Shown one piece after another: positions 47,581-59,563 of a DNA stretch of 64,000 bases. The notes beneath the pieces are model-generated. The model had not been told where the DNA came from. It saw nothing but the letters and a program-made list of their open reading frames with translations, and ran no database searches. Made by a program: the position numbers and the translations under genes. Source of the DNA: Rubrivivax sp. (GTDB lineage Bacteria; Pseudomonadota; Gammaproteobacteria; Burkholderiales; Burkholderiaceae_C); the NCBI GenBank assembly GCA_022843905.1, contig JALHMT010000013.1, positions 62,001 to 126,000 on the forward strand. Reading direction: 5' to 3'. The stretch's first letter is position 1; the number at the start of each line of letters is the position of its first letter.

Positions 47581-49944
47581 TCAGGGCCGCGCCGTGTCGG
47601 GCCGCGCGTAGTCGCACACACCCTGCGGGAAGATCTGCTGCAGCTGCGCCCGTTGCGCTGCGTCCGGCGTCCATGCGCCGTAAGTGCCGTCGGCCACGGC
47701 CGTGGCCACCGGCTTGCGGGCGCAGGCATAGATGCCGCCTTCGATCGGCGCGCCGGCCACCATGCGGGACGTGCCGTAGAGCTGGAACTTCTGCGTGCAC
47801 GGGCCTGCTGCCGTGCCATCGAGGATGCCGCTCCACGCGTCCGCGCCGGCGTGGATCTTCCTGCCCTGCAGGTCGAAGCAGGCGTCCGTCGCCTCGGCCG
47901 GCTTGTTGCCCGCCACGCCCTTGCCGGGAGCCAGCTTCATGTTCGTCATCCAGCGGTCCATCACGGCCAGGGCTTCCAGCGTCTGGCTGGCCTTGGGCAC
48001 GCCCGGCGTGGTGTCGGTGAACCACACCACCAGGTTGTCGCTGTGTCCCATGCGCTGCAGCACGCGCTGGCGCGTGGCGAAGGACTGGTGTGCGTTGTGC
48101 ATGTCCAGTTCACGCTCCATGTACTGCCGATGGTCGATGGCCGGCACCTCCAGGCGGCCGCCGAAGACGTGCCCGGAGGTGTAGGACGCACGCATCGCGA
48201 TGGGATCGCCCGCGGTGCGCGGGGCCGGGGCATTGGCGCTGGCCAGGTTCATGTTGCGCCGGCTCCAGGGGTCGAAGCTGGCGGGCGTCAGCGGTCCCAG
48301 GAACGGGAAGCCTTCCTGCACCATCTGGCTCGGGCGCTTCCATCCGCCGACATGCCAGTTCAGGTGCAGGAACTCGGACGGCGTGATGCGTCCCTCGCGC
48401 AGTGCCGCCAGGCCGTACTGCACGCCGACGTTGTCCCAGCTCGACCGTGCGGCGCCGGTCTCGTCGATGCCATAGACGTTGCGAAGGTCGTCGTAGTGCG
48501 TCCAGCGGATGGCCGCGATCTCGCTCTGCGGCACCCACTGCGCCTGGTTGGCGGCCTGGCCGAAGTTCGGGTTCATGGCCAGCGGCGTCAGGCCGCGCCA
48601 GGCCTTGATGCACTCCGAGGAGCCCGGCGCGGTGCTGTAGCCCAAGGCGGTCTTGACCGGAGCCAGGGGGTCGGGCACACCGTCCTCGGCGTTCATGCCG
48701 ACCAGCAGTGTCCGGTTCTTCGTCACGCGCCACCTGGCGTTGGCGCGGTCGGTGGCGTCCATGTAGTGCTCGAGCAGTTCGCAGTCGCCGACGTGGATGG
48801 TCTGGGTCACCATGTCGGGGTAGCTCTGCACCGGCAGCAGGCCGTCGAGCACGCCGGGATGGTTCTGGGCGATGAGGTACTGCTGGATGGCGCCGCCCGA
48901 TCCGCCCAGGCCCACGGTGTACAGCGGCACGCCGTAACGCTCGATGAAGCGCTCCTTGGTCATCAGGGCCGTCTCACCGGAGACGTTCATGTTGTAGTGC
49001 GTGCCGGTGTTGTTGCCGCTGGAGTGAACGATGGCCCAGCCCTTGCCGAGCACGTCGAGGTTCATCGAGCCGCCATGCACCGTGCCCTGGCTGTGGCCGA
49101 TGGCCACGCCGCCCTGGAACCAGTACAGCAGCTTGCCGTTCCACAAGCCGGTGTCGGTCTGCGAGGCCGCCGTGCCGGACGTGGCCAGCATCGCGATGCT
49201 GTAGAGGAAGCGGTTGATCGAGCCGATCTCGCGGCGGATCACGAAGTCGACCGTGCGGCCGTCGTCCAGCGTCGTCGTGCCCATGTCGGCCGGGCGCACG
49301 GCAGGGTCGGCCAGCGGCCGCAGCGCGCCGGCGGTGTTGCGGTAGAACCAGGTCACGAAGGTGTCGATCGAGCAGTCGCGGCTGTAGCCGATGACCTGGC
49401 CTTGCGCGTCCGTCACGCGGTAGCCGGGCGGGGTGGGACTGTCGACGAGCGGCTGGCGACCCACGGCGCCCTGGATGGTGGTGCAGACGAAGGGCATCTG
49501 CTGCGGCCCGGTGAACATCGGGCCGGTGATCGGGTGGTTGGTCAGCACGATGCTGTCGCGCGCCTGACCATTGCCGCTGCGGTGCCGAACTTCCAGGGTG
49601 TTGCGGCCCAGCGCCAGCCCCGTGATGACGCCTTCGAGGCGGTCGCCCCGCGACTGCAGGCGGGCGTCGAGTCGGCGGCCATTGAGCCACAGGTCCAGCT
49701 TGTCGTGCAGGCCTCTGGCGGCGCGCACCTCGATGCGTGCGTCACCGCCCGAGACGAACTCGGGGGCGCTGGACAGCACACCCAGGCGCACCGTCATCGC
49801 TGAAGGGGCCGGTGCGGCGGCCAGGGTGCGCTGGCGCACGTCCTGGGCCTGCGGCGCGCTGCGCGTGTCGTCGCTGCCGCCGCCGCCGCAGGCGGCCAGC
49901 ATGAAGGCGGCCGCCAGGGGGGCAGCTTTGAAGAGGTTTCGCAT
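47581..49944 (-). CDS. DUF6351-family lipoprotein (putative alpha/beta hydrolase-like)
   Basis: A 787-residue exported protein. The lipobox MLAAC-GGGGSDD marks it as a lipoprotein. After a beta-rich N-terminal domain (EVRAARGLHDKLDLWLNGRRL) comes a large body with KLLYWFQGGVAIGHSQG, TVGLGGSGGAIQQYL (a GxGGSGG nucleophile-elbow-like turn), LPVQSYPDMVTQT and WTHYDDLRNVYGIDETG. I assign it to the DUF6351 family from memory of these motifs; the substrate is unknown. GGAGA precedes the ATG. It lies next to a Bug receptor, so hydrolysis of a plant- or polymer-derived ester is a guess only. Confidence 0.7.
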   Translation of the reverse strand: MRNLFKAAPLAAAFMLAACGGGGSDDTRSAPQAQDVRQRTLAAAPAPSAMTVRLGVLSSAPEFVSGGDARIEVRAARGLHDKLDLWLNGRRLDARLQSRGDRLEGVITGLALGRNTLEVRHRSGNGQARDSIVLTNHPITGPMFTGPQQMPFVCTTIQGAVGRQPLVDSPTPPGYRVTDAQGQVIGYSRDCSIDTFVTWFYRNTAGALRPLADPAVRPADMGTTTLDDGRTVDFVIRREIGSINRFLYSIAMLATSGTAASQTDTGLWNGKLLYWFQGGVAIGHSQGTVHGGSMNLDVLGKGWAIVHSSGNNTGTHYNMNVSGETALMTKERFIERYGVPLYTVGLGGSGGAIQQYLIAQNHPGVLDGLLPVQSYPDMVTQTIHVGDCELLEHYMDATDRANARWRVTKNRTLLVGMNAEDGVPDPLAPVKTALGYSTAPGSSECIKAWRGLTPLAMNPNFGQAANQAQWVPQSEIAAIRWTHYDDLRNVYGIDETGAARSSWDNVGVQYGLAALREGRITPSEFLHLNWHVGGWKRPSQMVQEGFPFLGPLTPASFDPWSRRNMNLASANAPAPRTAGDPIAMRASYTSGHVFGGRLEVPAIDHRQYMERELDMHNAHQSFATRQRVLQRMGHSDNLVVWFTDTTPGVPKASQTLEALAVMDRWMTNMKLAPGKGVAGNKPAEATDACFDLQGRKIHAGADAWSGILDGTAAGPCTQKFQLYGTSRMVAGAPIEGGIYACARKPVATAVADGTYGAWTPDAAQRAQLQQIFPQGVCDYARPDTARP

Positions 49945-50287
49945 GTTGTCTCCGTGCGGGCTGGGCCCGTCCTTTTGTCTGTCCGCTGGTTGCGGATCGA
50001 TGTTGAGTTCCCTGACTCTCCGGGCGCCCGCCAGCGCTGTGTCGAAACGACTGGCGAGTTCGGGCCCGTTTGACTCTAGGCCTTCGCCGCGTCTAGGGCA
50101 CCCGGGGCGAACCCGATCTCCTGCGCGTGGCGACCCCTCGGTGACGCAGGGCAGGCCATCGCCCGGCGCCCCGCGGCAGTCTGAGGGCAGGGCCTGCGGC
50201 CGACGGGGTTGCGCCAGCGTGACGGGCCTCTTCGCCGCGCCGTCGAGCCGGCCCGCGGCGGCAGGAACAGGGCGGGCGTCGTGGACG
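49945..50287. other. 343-bp non-coding stretch upstream of the DUF6351 gene
   Basis: No open frame with coding character is seen. Read on the minus strand it holds a possible -10 box TAGAGT (50079-50074) about 130 bp before the DUF6351 start, and the GGAGA ribosome site next to the gene. CTAG occurs twice (around 50075 and 50090). No clear hairpin ends the sensor kinase transcript that runs into this stretch. Confidence 0.4.
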
Positions 50288-52648
50288 CTAAAGCGCCGGG
50301 TCGCCTCGCGTCCTGCGGGCGCCGGCAGCGCAGGCCTCGGCCAGCGCACGCGCCAGCAGCGCCGGCTCGCAGGGCTTGGCCAGCACCGCGAAGCCCTCGG
50401 CATGGGCCGCGTCGATCTCGCCGGTGAAGCCCGTCATCAGGACGATGGGCACGGGCGGATGCAGGCCGCGCAGGCGGCGCGCCAGCGCCAGACCGTTCAG
50501 TGCGCCAGGCATGGCCACGTCGCTGAGCACCACGTCGGGCCGCGATGACGCGTCGGCGACGCGGGCCAGTGCCTGCTCGGCCCCCGGCGCCACCGCGACG
50601 CGGCCGCCCATCATCTCGAGCAGGGCGCACGTGGTCTCGGCGACTTCGGGTTCGTCCTCGACGAGCAGGATGTCGCAGTCCAGATGCACGGTGTCGGGAA
50701 AGAGCGGCGCCGCACCCTGAGACGCTGCCAGCGCCGGCAGGCGCAGCGTGACCCGTGTGCCGACGCCCAGGTGGCTCTCGATGGTTGCCGTGCCGCCGGC
50801 CTGTTCGCAGGCAGCACGCACCTGGCTCAGGCCCAGCCCCGTGCCGTTGGTCTCGGGCTTGGTGCTGAAGAAGGGCTCGAAGACGCGGTCCAGCAGGCTC
50901 GGCTCGATGCCGCTGCCTTCGTCGGCCACCGTCAGCACGACCCAGCGCTGCCCGTCCGGTGCCTCCTGGTTGGCGGCCAGTATCCTGACGGTGCCGCCCT
51001 CGGCCATGGCGTCCTTGGCATTCAGCACGAGGTTCAGCAGCGCCAGTTCGAGGTCGGCGGGATCCAGACGAACGGCGTGCAGGTCGTGGGCCACCTGCAT
51101 CTCGACGCGCACGCGACCACTCACGCTGGTGCGCAGCAGCTCCAGCGTGCGGGGCAGGCTCTCGCGCAGGTCCATCTCCTCGGGCTGCAGTGCCTGCCGC
51201 CGCGAGAAGGCCAGCAATTGCCGCGTCAGGTGCACCCCGGTGCGCACGGCGCGTTCGATCGCCGCGGCCTGGGGCTGGGCGTCGGTGCCGGGCGGGCGGC
51301 GCAGGATCAGGTGGGCGCTGTTGCTCACCACGGCCAGCAGGTTGTTGAAGTCGTGTGCCACCGAGCCGGTGATCTGCCCCAGCGCCTGCAGCTTCTGCGT
51401 ACGCAGCAAGGCCGCTTCGGCCTTCAGCCGCTGGTCGACTTCGCTTCGCATGCGCTGCAGCGCCAGGTGCTCGCGGCGCGAGCGCTGCAGCGCGTACCAG
51501 GCAGCGGTCACCAGCGCGCCGCAGATCGGAAACAGCAGCGCGGCCAGCGACACCATCTCCTTCTGCCACGCCGCCGACATCTGGTGCTCGTCGATGCCTG
51601 CACCGACGAAGACCGGGTAGCGCTCGACCGCACGAAACACCACCATGCGGCTGCGGCGGTCGAAGGACGAGGGCATCGTCAGCGTGCCTTGCTGGTCGCC
51701 GCGTGCCACCCGGCGCATCAGCTCGTTGTTGGCGTCCGACCTCGTGATGCCGGGGGGTGGCGCCGGGTGGCGTGCCAGCAGGGTGCCGTCGCGCCGGAAC
51801 AGCGTGACTGCCAGTCCCGGCTCGGCCTGGGCCAGGTCGGCGTAGAAGCCGGCGAAGTAGCCCGGTTTCAGTGACGCGTTGACGATGCCGATGAAGCCGC
51901 CGTCGGGGCCGGCCCGGCGGCGGCTGGTGTCGAAGTACGGTTCGCGCGTGATGCGGCCGATCGACGGTTCGCTGACGAACAGGCCCTGACCGCCGTTCTG
52001 GTGCCAGCGGAAGAAGTCGCGGTCGGCCAGGTTGAGCCGATCGGCCGGGGCGGGGTAGAAGCGGTTGGAGGCCAGCGGCCTGCCGGCAGCGTCGAGGATC
52101 CAGATCGACTGCAGCTGCGGCAGGTCGGAAGTCATCGCCACGAGTTGCCGGTGCAGGTTGCCCTCCGACAGGCGGATCTCCTCGTCCGACAGCCGGCCGA
52201 CGAGATCGAGCACGCGGCCCAACAGCATCTCGTTGGTGTCCATGACCTTGGAGGCGTGCTCCTGCGCGGCCCGTGCCACACGGTCCAGCCGCTGTGCGGC
52301 CTCGGCACGTGTCGAGTGCCAGGAAGCCCACCCCAGCACGCCGTACAGCACGAAGGGCAGCACGATGGACAGGAGCAGCAGAACCTGCAGGCCGCGATCG
52401 GGCGGCTGCTCGGTCCGCGGGGTCGCCGCAGCGGCCGGCGGGCAGGGCGAAGCTGCAGTACGTGCAGTACGGCGATCCGTCGCGGCGGCTGATGGCAAGG
52501 GCGTCGGCTCCAGCAGGGCAAGAGGTGTCGCGCCGATCGCGTCGGCGCCACCGTCGTGCGCCCCTGGCAAGCCGCGTGCCTGGCAGGCCCCCGCAGAAGC
52601 CGGTGCGCGGTGGCGGGGGAACCTTGATGCATGGCCGTGATCTGTCAC
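50288..52648 (-). CDS. Hybrid sensor histidine kinase/response regulator
   Basis: A 786-residue membrane kinase. After 80 or so Ala/Pro-rich residues come a helix (VLLLLSIVLPFVLYGVLGWA), a periplasmic sensor of the Cache type (about 110-365, with SIWILDAAGRPLASNRFYP, FFRWHQN, GFIGIVNASLKPGYF) and a second helix. HisKA has SVAHDFNNLL with His432. The ATPase domain has NLVLNAKDAM, ADEGSGIEP and GTGLGLSQV, and a C-terminal receiver domain has phospho-acceptor Asp710 (VVLSDVAMPG). It resembles DctB/NtrB-like kinases with an attached receiver. The GTG start is uncertain; the first 80 residues may not be translated. Confidence 0.9.
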   Translation of the reverse strand: MTDHGHASRFPRHRAPASAGACQARGLPGAHDGGADAIGATPLALLEPTPLPSAAATDRRTARTAASPCPPAAAATPRTEQPPDRGLQVLLLLSIVLPFVLYGVLGWASWHSTRAEAAQRLDRVARAAQEHASKVMDTNEMLLGRVLDLVGRLSDEEIRLSEGNLHRQLVAMTSDLPQLQSIWILDAAGRPLASNRFYPAPADRLNLADRDFFRWHQNGGQGLFVSEPSIGRITREPYFDTSRRRAGPDGGFIGIVNASLKPGYFAGFYADLAQAEPGLAVTLFRRDGTLLARHPAPPPGITRSDANNELMRRVARGDQQGTLTMPSSFDRRSRMVVFRAVERYPVFVGAGIDEHQMSAAWQKEMVSLAALLFPICGALVTAAWYALQRSRREHLALQRMRSEVDQRLKAEAALLRTQKLQALGQITGSVAHDFNNLLAVVSNSAHLILRRPPGTDAQPQAAAIERAVRTGVHLTRQLLAFSRRQALQPEEMDLRESLPRTLELLRTSVSGRVRVEMQVAHDLHAVRLDPADLELALLNLVLNAKDAMAEGGTVRILAANQEAPDGQRWVVLTVADEGSGIEPSLLDRVFEPFFSTKPETNGTGLGLSQVRAACEQAGGTATIESHLGVGTRVTLRLPALAASQGAAPLFPDTVHLDCDILLVEDEPEVAETTCALLEMMGGRVAVAPGAEQALARVADASSRPDVVLSDVAMPGALNGLALARRLRGLHPPVPIVLMTGFTGEIDAAHAEGFAVLAKPCEPALLARALAEACAAGARRTRGDPAL

Positions 52649-52710
52649 TGATCTGCGTCAGATCCCGCGCCGCGGCGTCGCGCAAACTGGACATGAAAAG
52701 GAGCACCACC

Positions 52711-52971
52711 ATGGACAAGAAACTTCAACGCCTGGAGACCTTCCGCGCCGAAGGCAACGACGGCACGGTCTACGTCGTGCACGGCTTCGAGCACCTCGTG
52801 CGCTTCGAAGGCGCGCCCGATGTCGACCAGTCCTGGGAACCGACGGGCATGGCCGAGTACAAGCTGGCCAGCGGGGAACCCCTGCAGGTGGCGGCAGACG
52901 GCAGCATGCACGTGGTCGGCACCGATCTCGTGCTGACGCGGATGAAGGCCGAGAGCGCCGCCTCGGTTTGA
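52711..52971 (+). CDS. Small conserved-type hypothetical protein
   Basis: An 86-residue soluble acidic protein beginning MDKKLQRLETFRAEG. It has no signal peptide, cysteine or known motif; the strands TVYVVHGFEHLVRF and SMHVVGTDLVLTRM suggest a small beta sheet. I do not recognise a family. The ATG at 52711 is chosen because AAGGAG lies eight bases upstream; an in-frame ATG at 52693 has no ribosome site. It diverges from the hybrid kinase and is followed by a perfect palindrome. Confidence 0.75.
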   Translation: MDKKLQRLETFRAEGNDGTVYVVHGFEHLVRFEGAPDVDQSWEPTGMAEYKLASGEPLQVAADGSMHVVGTDLVLTRMKAESAASV

Positions 52972-52981
52972 GGCTTCGGGG

Positions 52982-53003
52982 CGTTTCGGCCGCGGCCGAA
53001 ACG
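52982..53003. terminator. 22-bp perfect palindrome after the 86-residue protein gene
   Basis: The arms CGTTTCGGCC and GGCCGAAACG surround GC, making a fully self-complementary site ten bases after the stop. As RNA it gives a strong hairpin, so it may be a terminator, though no T run follows; as DNA it could bind a dimeric regulator of the MipA-like gene 92 bp downstream. Confidence 0.5.
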
Positions 53004-53095
53004 TCGGCGCCTAGACCGGCCTCAGCCCCGTTGCGGGCGGGGCCACCTGCGGGGTTGCTTGGTGAAGGCTGCTTCGGCCGGAACAATCGCGCGGC

Positions 53096-53950
53096 ATGCA
53101 CGCCTACCGGTTCCCCGCCGCCCCCACCTCCCTGGCCCGCCGGGTCGGTATCCTGCTGGGTGGCTGCTGGCTGTCGGTGGCGGCGCAGACCACCGACGAG
53201 ACGCCCGCGGAATTTGGTCCGGCCCGTGCCTGGGACGCCGCCGTCGGCTACATGGTGACGAACGGGCCGAGCAGTCCGGGCTCGGCCAGCCGCACCACCA
53301 CGTTGCAGCCGGGGCTGGCGCTGCGCTGGGGCCGCGTCAGCCTGTCCAGCCGTGGTGCGTTCTCGGTGCGTGGGGCGGAAGCGGCCCGGGGCGGTGGCCT
53401 GCGCGTGGAACTGGCGCAGGGCGATCGCCTGCGCGCCGGGCTGGGGCTGCGCCTGGACAGCGGGCGGCGCGAGTCCGACAGTCCTGAACTGCGCGGCACC
53501 GGCGATGTGCGTCGCACGCTGCGGATGCGGCTGAGCGTGAGCTACCGGCTCGACGAAGGCTGGCGTCTGCGCAGCCTGAACACCGTCGATGCGCTGGGCC
53601 GCGGCGGCGGCGCCGAAGGCGAACTCCAGCTCGTGCGCGACAAGGTGCTCAGCCCCCGGCTGGGCGTGCAGGGCGCGGTCTCGCTCGGCTGGGGCGACCG
53701 CCGGCACCTGCAGAGCTACTTCGGCATCGACCCCGAGCAGGCCCGGCGAAGCGGCTACCCCGTCACTGCGATGTCGGCGGGCCTGCGCGATGTCTCGATC
53801 ACGGCGGGCTGGCGGCATGCGCTGGAAGCGCGCTGGACCGTCTTCGGCGGCGCCGGTGTCACGCGCCTGATCGGCCAAGCCGCTGCCAGCCCGCTGGTGC
53901 GTGAACGCCAGGGCTGGAACCTCAGTGCGGGCCTCGTCTACCGCTTCTGA
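53096..53950 (+). CDS. MipA/OmpV-like outer-membrane protein
   Basis: A 284-residue outer-membrane barrel protein. It has a signal peptide (VGILLGGCWLSVAAQ), then strands alternating with short turns (ALRWGRVSLSSRGAFSV, RMRLSVSYRLDEGWRL), and the family-like YFGIDPEQARRSGYPVTAMSAGLRDVSI near residue 210. It ends in the typical LVYRF with C-terminal Phe. MipA in E. coli binds murein-synthesis enzymes and is linked to antibiotic uptake; the role here is unknown. No ribosome site precedes the ATG, but AACAAT lies eight bases before it. The next gene follows after 6 bp. Confidence 0.82.
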   Translation: MHAYRFPAAPTSLARRVGILLGGCWLSVAAQTTDETPAEFGPARAWDAAVGYMVTNGPSSPGSASRTTTLQPGLALRWGRVSLSSRGAFSVRGAEAARGGGLRVELAQGDRLRAGLGLRLDSGRRESDSPELRGTGDVRRTLRMRLSVSYRLDEGWRLRSLNTVDALGRGGGAEGELQLVRDKVLSPRLGVQGAVSLGWGDRRHLQSYFGIDPEQARRSGYPVTAMSAGLRDVSITAGWRHALEARWTVFGGAGVTRLIGQAAASPLVRERQGWNLSAGLVYRF

Positions 53951-53956
53951 AACGCC

Positions 53957-54688
53957 ATGCCCACCACCCCTGAGCCTGCCGTGTCGCGCGCAGCCTCTGC
54001 ATCCGGCCTGCCGCTGTGGCCGCTGGCCGTGCTGGCGGGCGGGGTGCCGGCGGTGGCGGCGCTGCTGGCCTTTGCGCTGTCGGTGCAGCTGCAGCTGGTG
54101 CCCGGCTGCAACCCCTTCATCGACGGCTGCGTGTCGATCAGCCGGGCGGCACGCCACGACCTGCCGAACCATCTGTTTCGTGCGCTGATGCTGCCTGCCG
54201 CCACGCTGCAGGGCCTGGTGTGGCTGCTGGCGGCGCACTGGCTGCGCGGCGCGCTGGGGCCGCGGCGCGGCCTGAAGGCGCTGGCGGTGCTGGGCCTGGT
54301 GGCCGCCGTGGCCCTGGTGCTCTATGCCACCTTCCTGGGCACCGATGGCGTGGTGTACCGGCTGCTGCGGCAGTACGGCACGGTGCTGTATTTCGGATGC
54401 ACCTGCCTGTGCATGCTGCTGCTCGGCCAGGCGGTGCAGGCGCTGGCCCTTCGGGGTGGCAGCGGCCTGCCCGGCTGGCTGGTGCGCAGCCACGTGGTGC
54501 TGGCCTGCACGCTGGTGGCGCTGGGCGTGGCCAATGCCATCGTGGCAGCGTTGCTGTCACCCGACTGGAAGGCGCGCACCGAAAACGTCACCGAGTGGTG
54601 GGGCGCCCTCATCTTCGTGCTGTGCTTCTTCACGCTGGCCGCGATGTGGGCGCGCTGCGGGCTGCGGCTGCGCTTGCAGTCGGGTTGA
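53957..54688 (+). CDS. Six-helix membrane protein (possibly Frag1/DRAM/Sfk1-like)
   Basis: A 243-residue inner-membrane protein with six hydrophobic segments (about 24-46, 72-97, 105-128, 138-160, 174-197 and 215-235). Between the first two is CNPFIDGCVSISRAARHD, which recalls the cysteine-containing CISD/CVS loop of Frag1/DRAM/Sfk1-type proteins; this assignment is tentative. The function is unknown. It starts 6 bp after the MipA-like gene and is very likely cotranscribed with it. Confidence 0.75.
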   Translation: MPTTPEPAVSRAASASGLPLWPLAVLAGGVPAVAALLAFALSVQLQLVPGCNPFIDGCVSISRAARHDLPNHLFRALMLPAATLQGLVWLLAAHWLRGALGPRRGLKALAVLGLVAAVALVLYATFLGTDGVVYRLLRQYGTVLYFGCTCLCMLLLGQAVQALALRGGSGLPGWLVRSHVVLACTLVALGVANAIVAALLSPDWKARTENVTEWWGALIFVLCFFTLAAMWARCGLRLRLQSG

Positions 54689-54869
54689 CAGCGTTGGGTG
54701 CCGGACCTGCCGTACAGCCCGGTCCTGCAACGGGGCGATCCTGGCCCGAGGAGGTCGGAGGAGTAACCCGCCGCGCCTCCCGGCCTTGACGCCGGCATGT
54801 CGCCCTTCGCCGGCGGTCGATCACACTGCCGCCCTGAAGGACTTCTGCGGCCGAGCCGGGCCGGACATC

Positions 54870-55340
54870 ATGCTGGATCGGATCAAGGAACTGGGCGGAC
54901 AGATCACTTCCTCGGCGGCCAGAGTGGCCGGTTCGGTCAAGGAAGGCGCGGAAGCCGTGGGCTCCCAGGCCGGCGATGCGATGAGCGCCACCCGGCGCAA
55001 GGCCGCCGAACTCGGCGACCGGGCCGGCACCGCGGCCACGCGCGAGGCGGTGGTGCAGATGCGCGACATGCTGGCCCTGGCCGCCGAGGAACTGCGCGCC
55101 CGGCCCATCATCGACGGCCCGGTCACGCTGACGGCCCGCGTCGACCTGATGCTCACCGCACTGCAGATCGAGTTCGTGCTGCACCCCGCCACGCGCGTGC
55201 TGCACGTGCCGAAGTCCTCGACGCCGGGGCGAGGCACGCCAGAGTCCCCGCCGGTGACGATCTCGATGCGACCGGCGGAGCCGGCGCCGGGCGATGTCGA
55301 CCCCGCGGGCGGCCGGCCGGACGGCAAGCCCGCGGCGTAG
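54870..55340 (+). CDS. Hypothetical protein with amphipathic helical N-terminus
   Basis: A 156-residue protein. The first 65 residues are one or two long amphipathic helices rich in Ala, Gly, Ser and charged residues (MLDRIKELGGQITSSAARV, KEGAEAVGSQAGDAM), like phasins or apolipoprotein-type proteins. A short folded part follows (IIDGPVTLTARVDLMLTALQI), then a Pro/Gly-rich disordered tail. There is no signal peptide. I do not recognise a family. It sits alone, 181 bp after the membrane protein, and converges on acnA. Codon use fits its neighbours. Confidence 0.65.
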   Translation: MLDRIKELGGQITSSAARVAGSVKEGAEAVGSQAGDAMSATRRKAAELGDRAGTAATREAVVQMRDMLALAAEELRARPIIDGPVTLTARVDLMLTALQIEFVLHPATRVLHVPKSSTPGRGTPESPPVTISMRPAEPAPGDVDPAGGRPDGKPAA

Positions 55341-55447
55341 CGGGTTTCAGGGCGTCGGGACCTCAAGCCGACGGCGACCGCCGCGAGAGCCCTGCAGCCG
55401 CACGCGGTGGTGCAAGGTCCTTTCGCGGCCGGGCCCCGCGGCCGGCC

Positions 55448-58177
<2,730 letters not shown>

Positions 58178-58363
58178 CTGGAGGTTTCCTTGGGGTTCTG
58201 GAGCTGACGCTCGGGACTTCTGCGGACCATTCTGACCCTGCAGCAGCGGTCGTGCCGTGACGGCCCCCTTTGCCTTGATGGGCATTTGCCATGCCCTGAC
58301 CGCTCTGCCGGGGGGCTGTGCCGGTGCCGGCGACCAGGTTGCGGACCGGCCCATGAAACCGAC

Positions 58364-58369
58364 CACAAT
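58364..58369 (+). promoter_or_regulatory. -10-like hexamer CACAAT, 6 nt before the acyl-CoA dehydrogenase ATG
   Basis: CACAAT then six bases then ATG. TTGCGG at 58339-58344 could be a -35 box with a 19-bp spacer. There is no ribosome site. The sequence ACAATCG-N4-ATG is nearly the same as at ubiJ. Confidence 0.5.
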
Positions 58370-58375
58370 CGCGGG

Positions 58376-59551
58376 ATGTTCGAGTTGCCGCCCCGCGCCG
58401 AGTATTTCGGCCCCGATCACGAGACCCTGCGTCGCAGCGTGCGCGACTTCGTGGCGCGCGAGATCACGCCGCACGCAGCGGCCTGGGACGAGGCCGGCAG
58501 CTTTCCGCGCGATCTGTACACGAAGGCCGGCGCCATCGGGCTGCTGGGCATCGGCTACCCCGAAGCGCTGGGCGGCACGCCGGCCGACATCTTCTTCACC
58601 ATCGCCGCGGCCGAGGAACTGGCGCGTGCCGGTTCCGGCGGCGTGCAGGCCTCGCTGGGTTCGCACCACATCGCCCTGCCGCCGCTGGTGGCGCAGGGCC
58701 GGCCGGACCTGGTGGCGCGCGTGGTGCCCGAGGTGCTGGCCGGCCGGCAGATCGCCGCGCTGGCCATCACCGAGCCCGGCGGCGGCTCCGACGTGGCGGC
58801 GCTGCGCTGCGCCGCCCTGCGGTCGGCCGACGGCAGCCACTACGTGGTGAACGGCGAGAAGACCTTCATCACCAGCGGCATGCGCGCCGACTGGCTGACC
58901 GTGGCCGTGCGCACCGACCCGTCGAACAAGGGCCCCGGCGGGGTTTCGCTGCTGCTGGTGCCGGGCGACACGCCGGGCCTGCAGCGTACGCTGCTGGCCA
59001 AGACCGGCTGGTGGGCCAGCGACACCGCGCACCTGCGCTTCGACGGCTGCCGCGTGCCGGCCTCGCACCTCATCGGCGACGATGGCGGCGGCTTCAAGGC
59101 CATCATGCACAACTTCAACCACGAGCGGCTGATGATGGCCGCCATGGCCTGCAGCTACGCTCAGGTGTGCACCGAAGAGGCGGCCGACTGGGCGCGCGAG
59201 CGCAGGACCTTCGGCGCCGCACTGTCCGAGCGCCAGGTCATCCGCCACAAGCTGGTGGACATGGTCGGCCGCGTGGAGACGGCGCGCGCCCTCGTCTACG
59301 ACCTGGCCTACCGCCTGCAGCACCGGCTGGGCGACCCTGCGGCCCTGGTGGCGCGCACCTGCATGGCCAAGGTGGTGGCCACGCAGGCCTTCCAGTACTG
59401 CGCCGACCAGGCCGTGCAGATCCTCGGCGGCATGGGTTACATGCGCGGCACCCGCAGCGAACGGCTGTACCGTGAGGTCAAGGTGATGGTGATCGGCGGC
59501 GGCTCCGAAGAGATCATGAAGGACCTGGCCGCGCGCCAGCTCGGGCTCTAG
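58376..59551 (+). CDS. Acyl-CoA dehydrogenase
   Basis: A 391-residue FAD enzyme that oxidises acyl-CoA in fatty-acid or branched-chain breakdown. It shows [16 protein letters not shown], the FAD-binding [40 protein letters not shown] and the end motif [18 protein letters not shown]. The position of the usual MCAD-type catalytic Glu holds Gly (IGGGSEE), so the base is probably Glu250 in FNHERLMMA, as in LCAD/IVD-type members. The exact chain specificity is unknown. A putative leaderless promoter precedes the ATG. An MFS gene follows after 12 bp. Confidence 0.94.
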   Translation: MFELPPRAEYFGPDHETLRRSVRDFVAREITPHAAAWDEAGSFPRDLYTKAGAIGLLGIGYPEALGGTPADIFFTIAAAEELARAGSGGVQASLGSHHIALPPLVAQGRPDLVARVVPEVLAGRQIAALAITEPGGGSDVAALRCAALRSADGSHYVVNGEKTFITSGMRADWLTVAVRTDPSNKGPGGVSLLLVPGDTPGLQRTLLAKTGWWASDTAHLRFDGCRVPASHLIGDDGGGFKAIMHNFNHERLMMAAMACSYAQVCTEEAADWARERRTFGAALSERQVIRHKLVDMVGRVETARALVYDLAYRLQHRLGDPAALVARTCMAKVVATQAFQYCADQAVQILGGMGYMRGTRSERLYREVKVMVIGGGSEEIMKDLAARQLGL

Positions 59552-59563
59552 GTGGCGGCGCCC

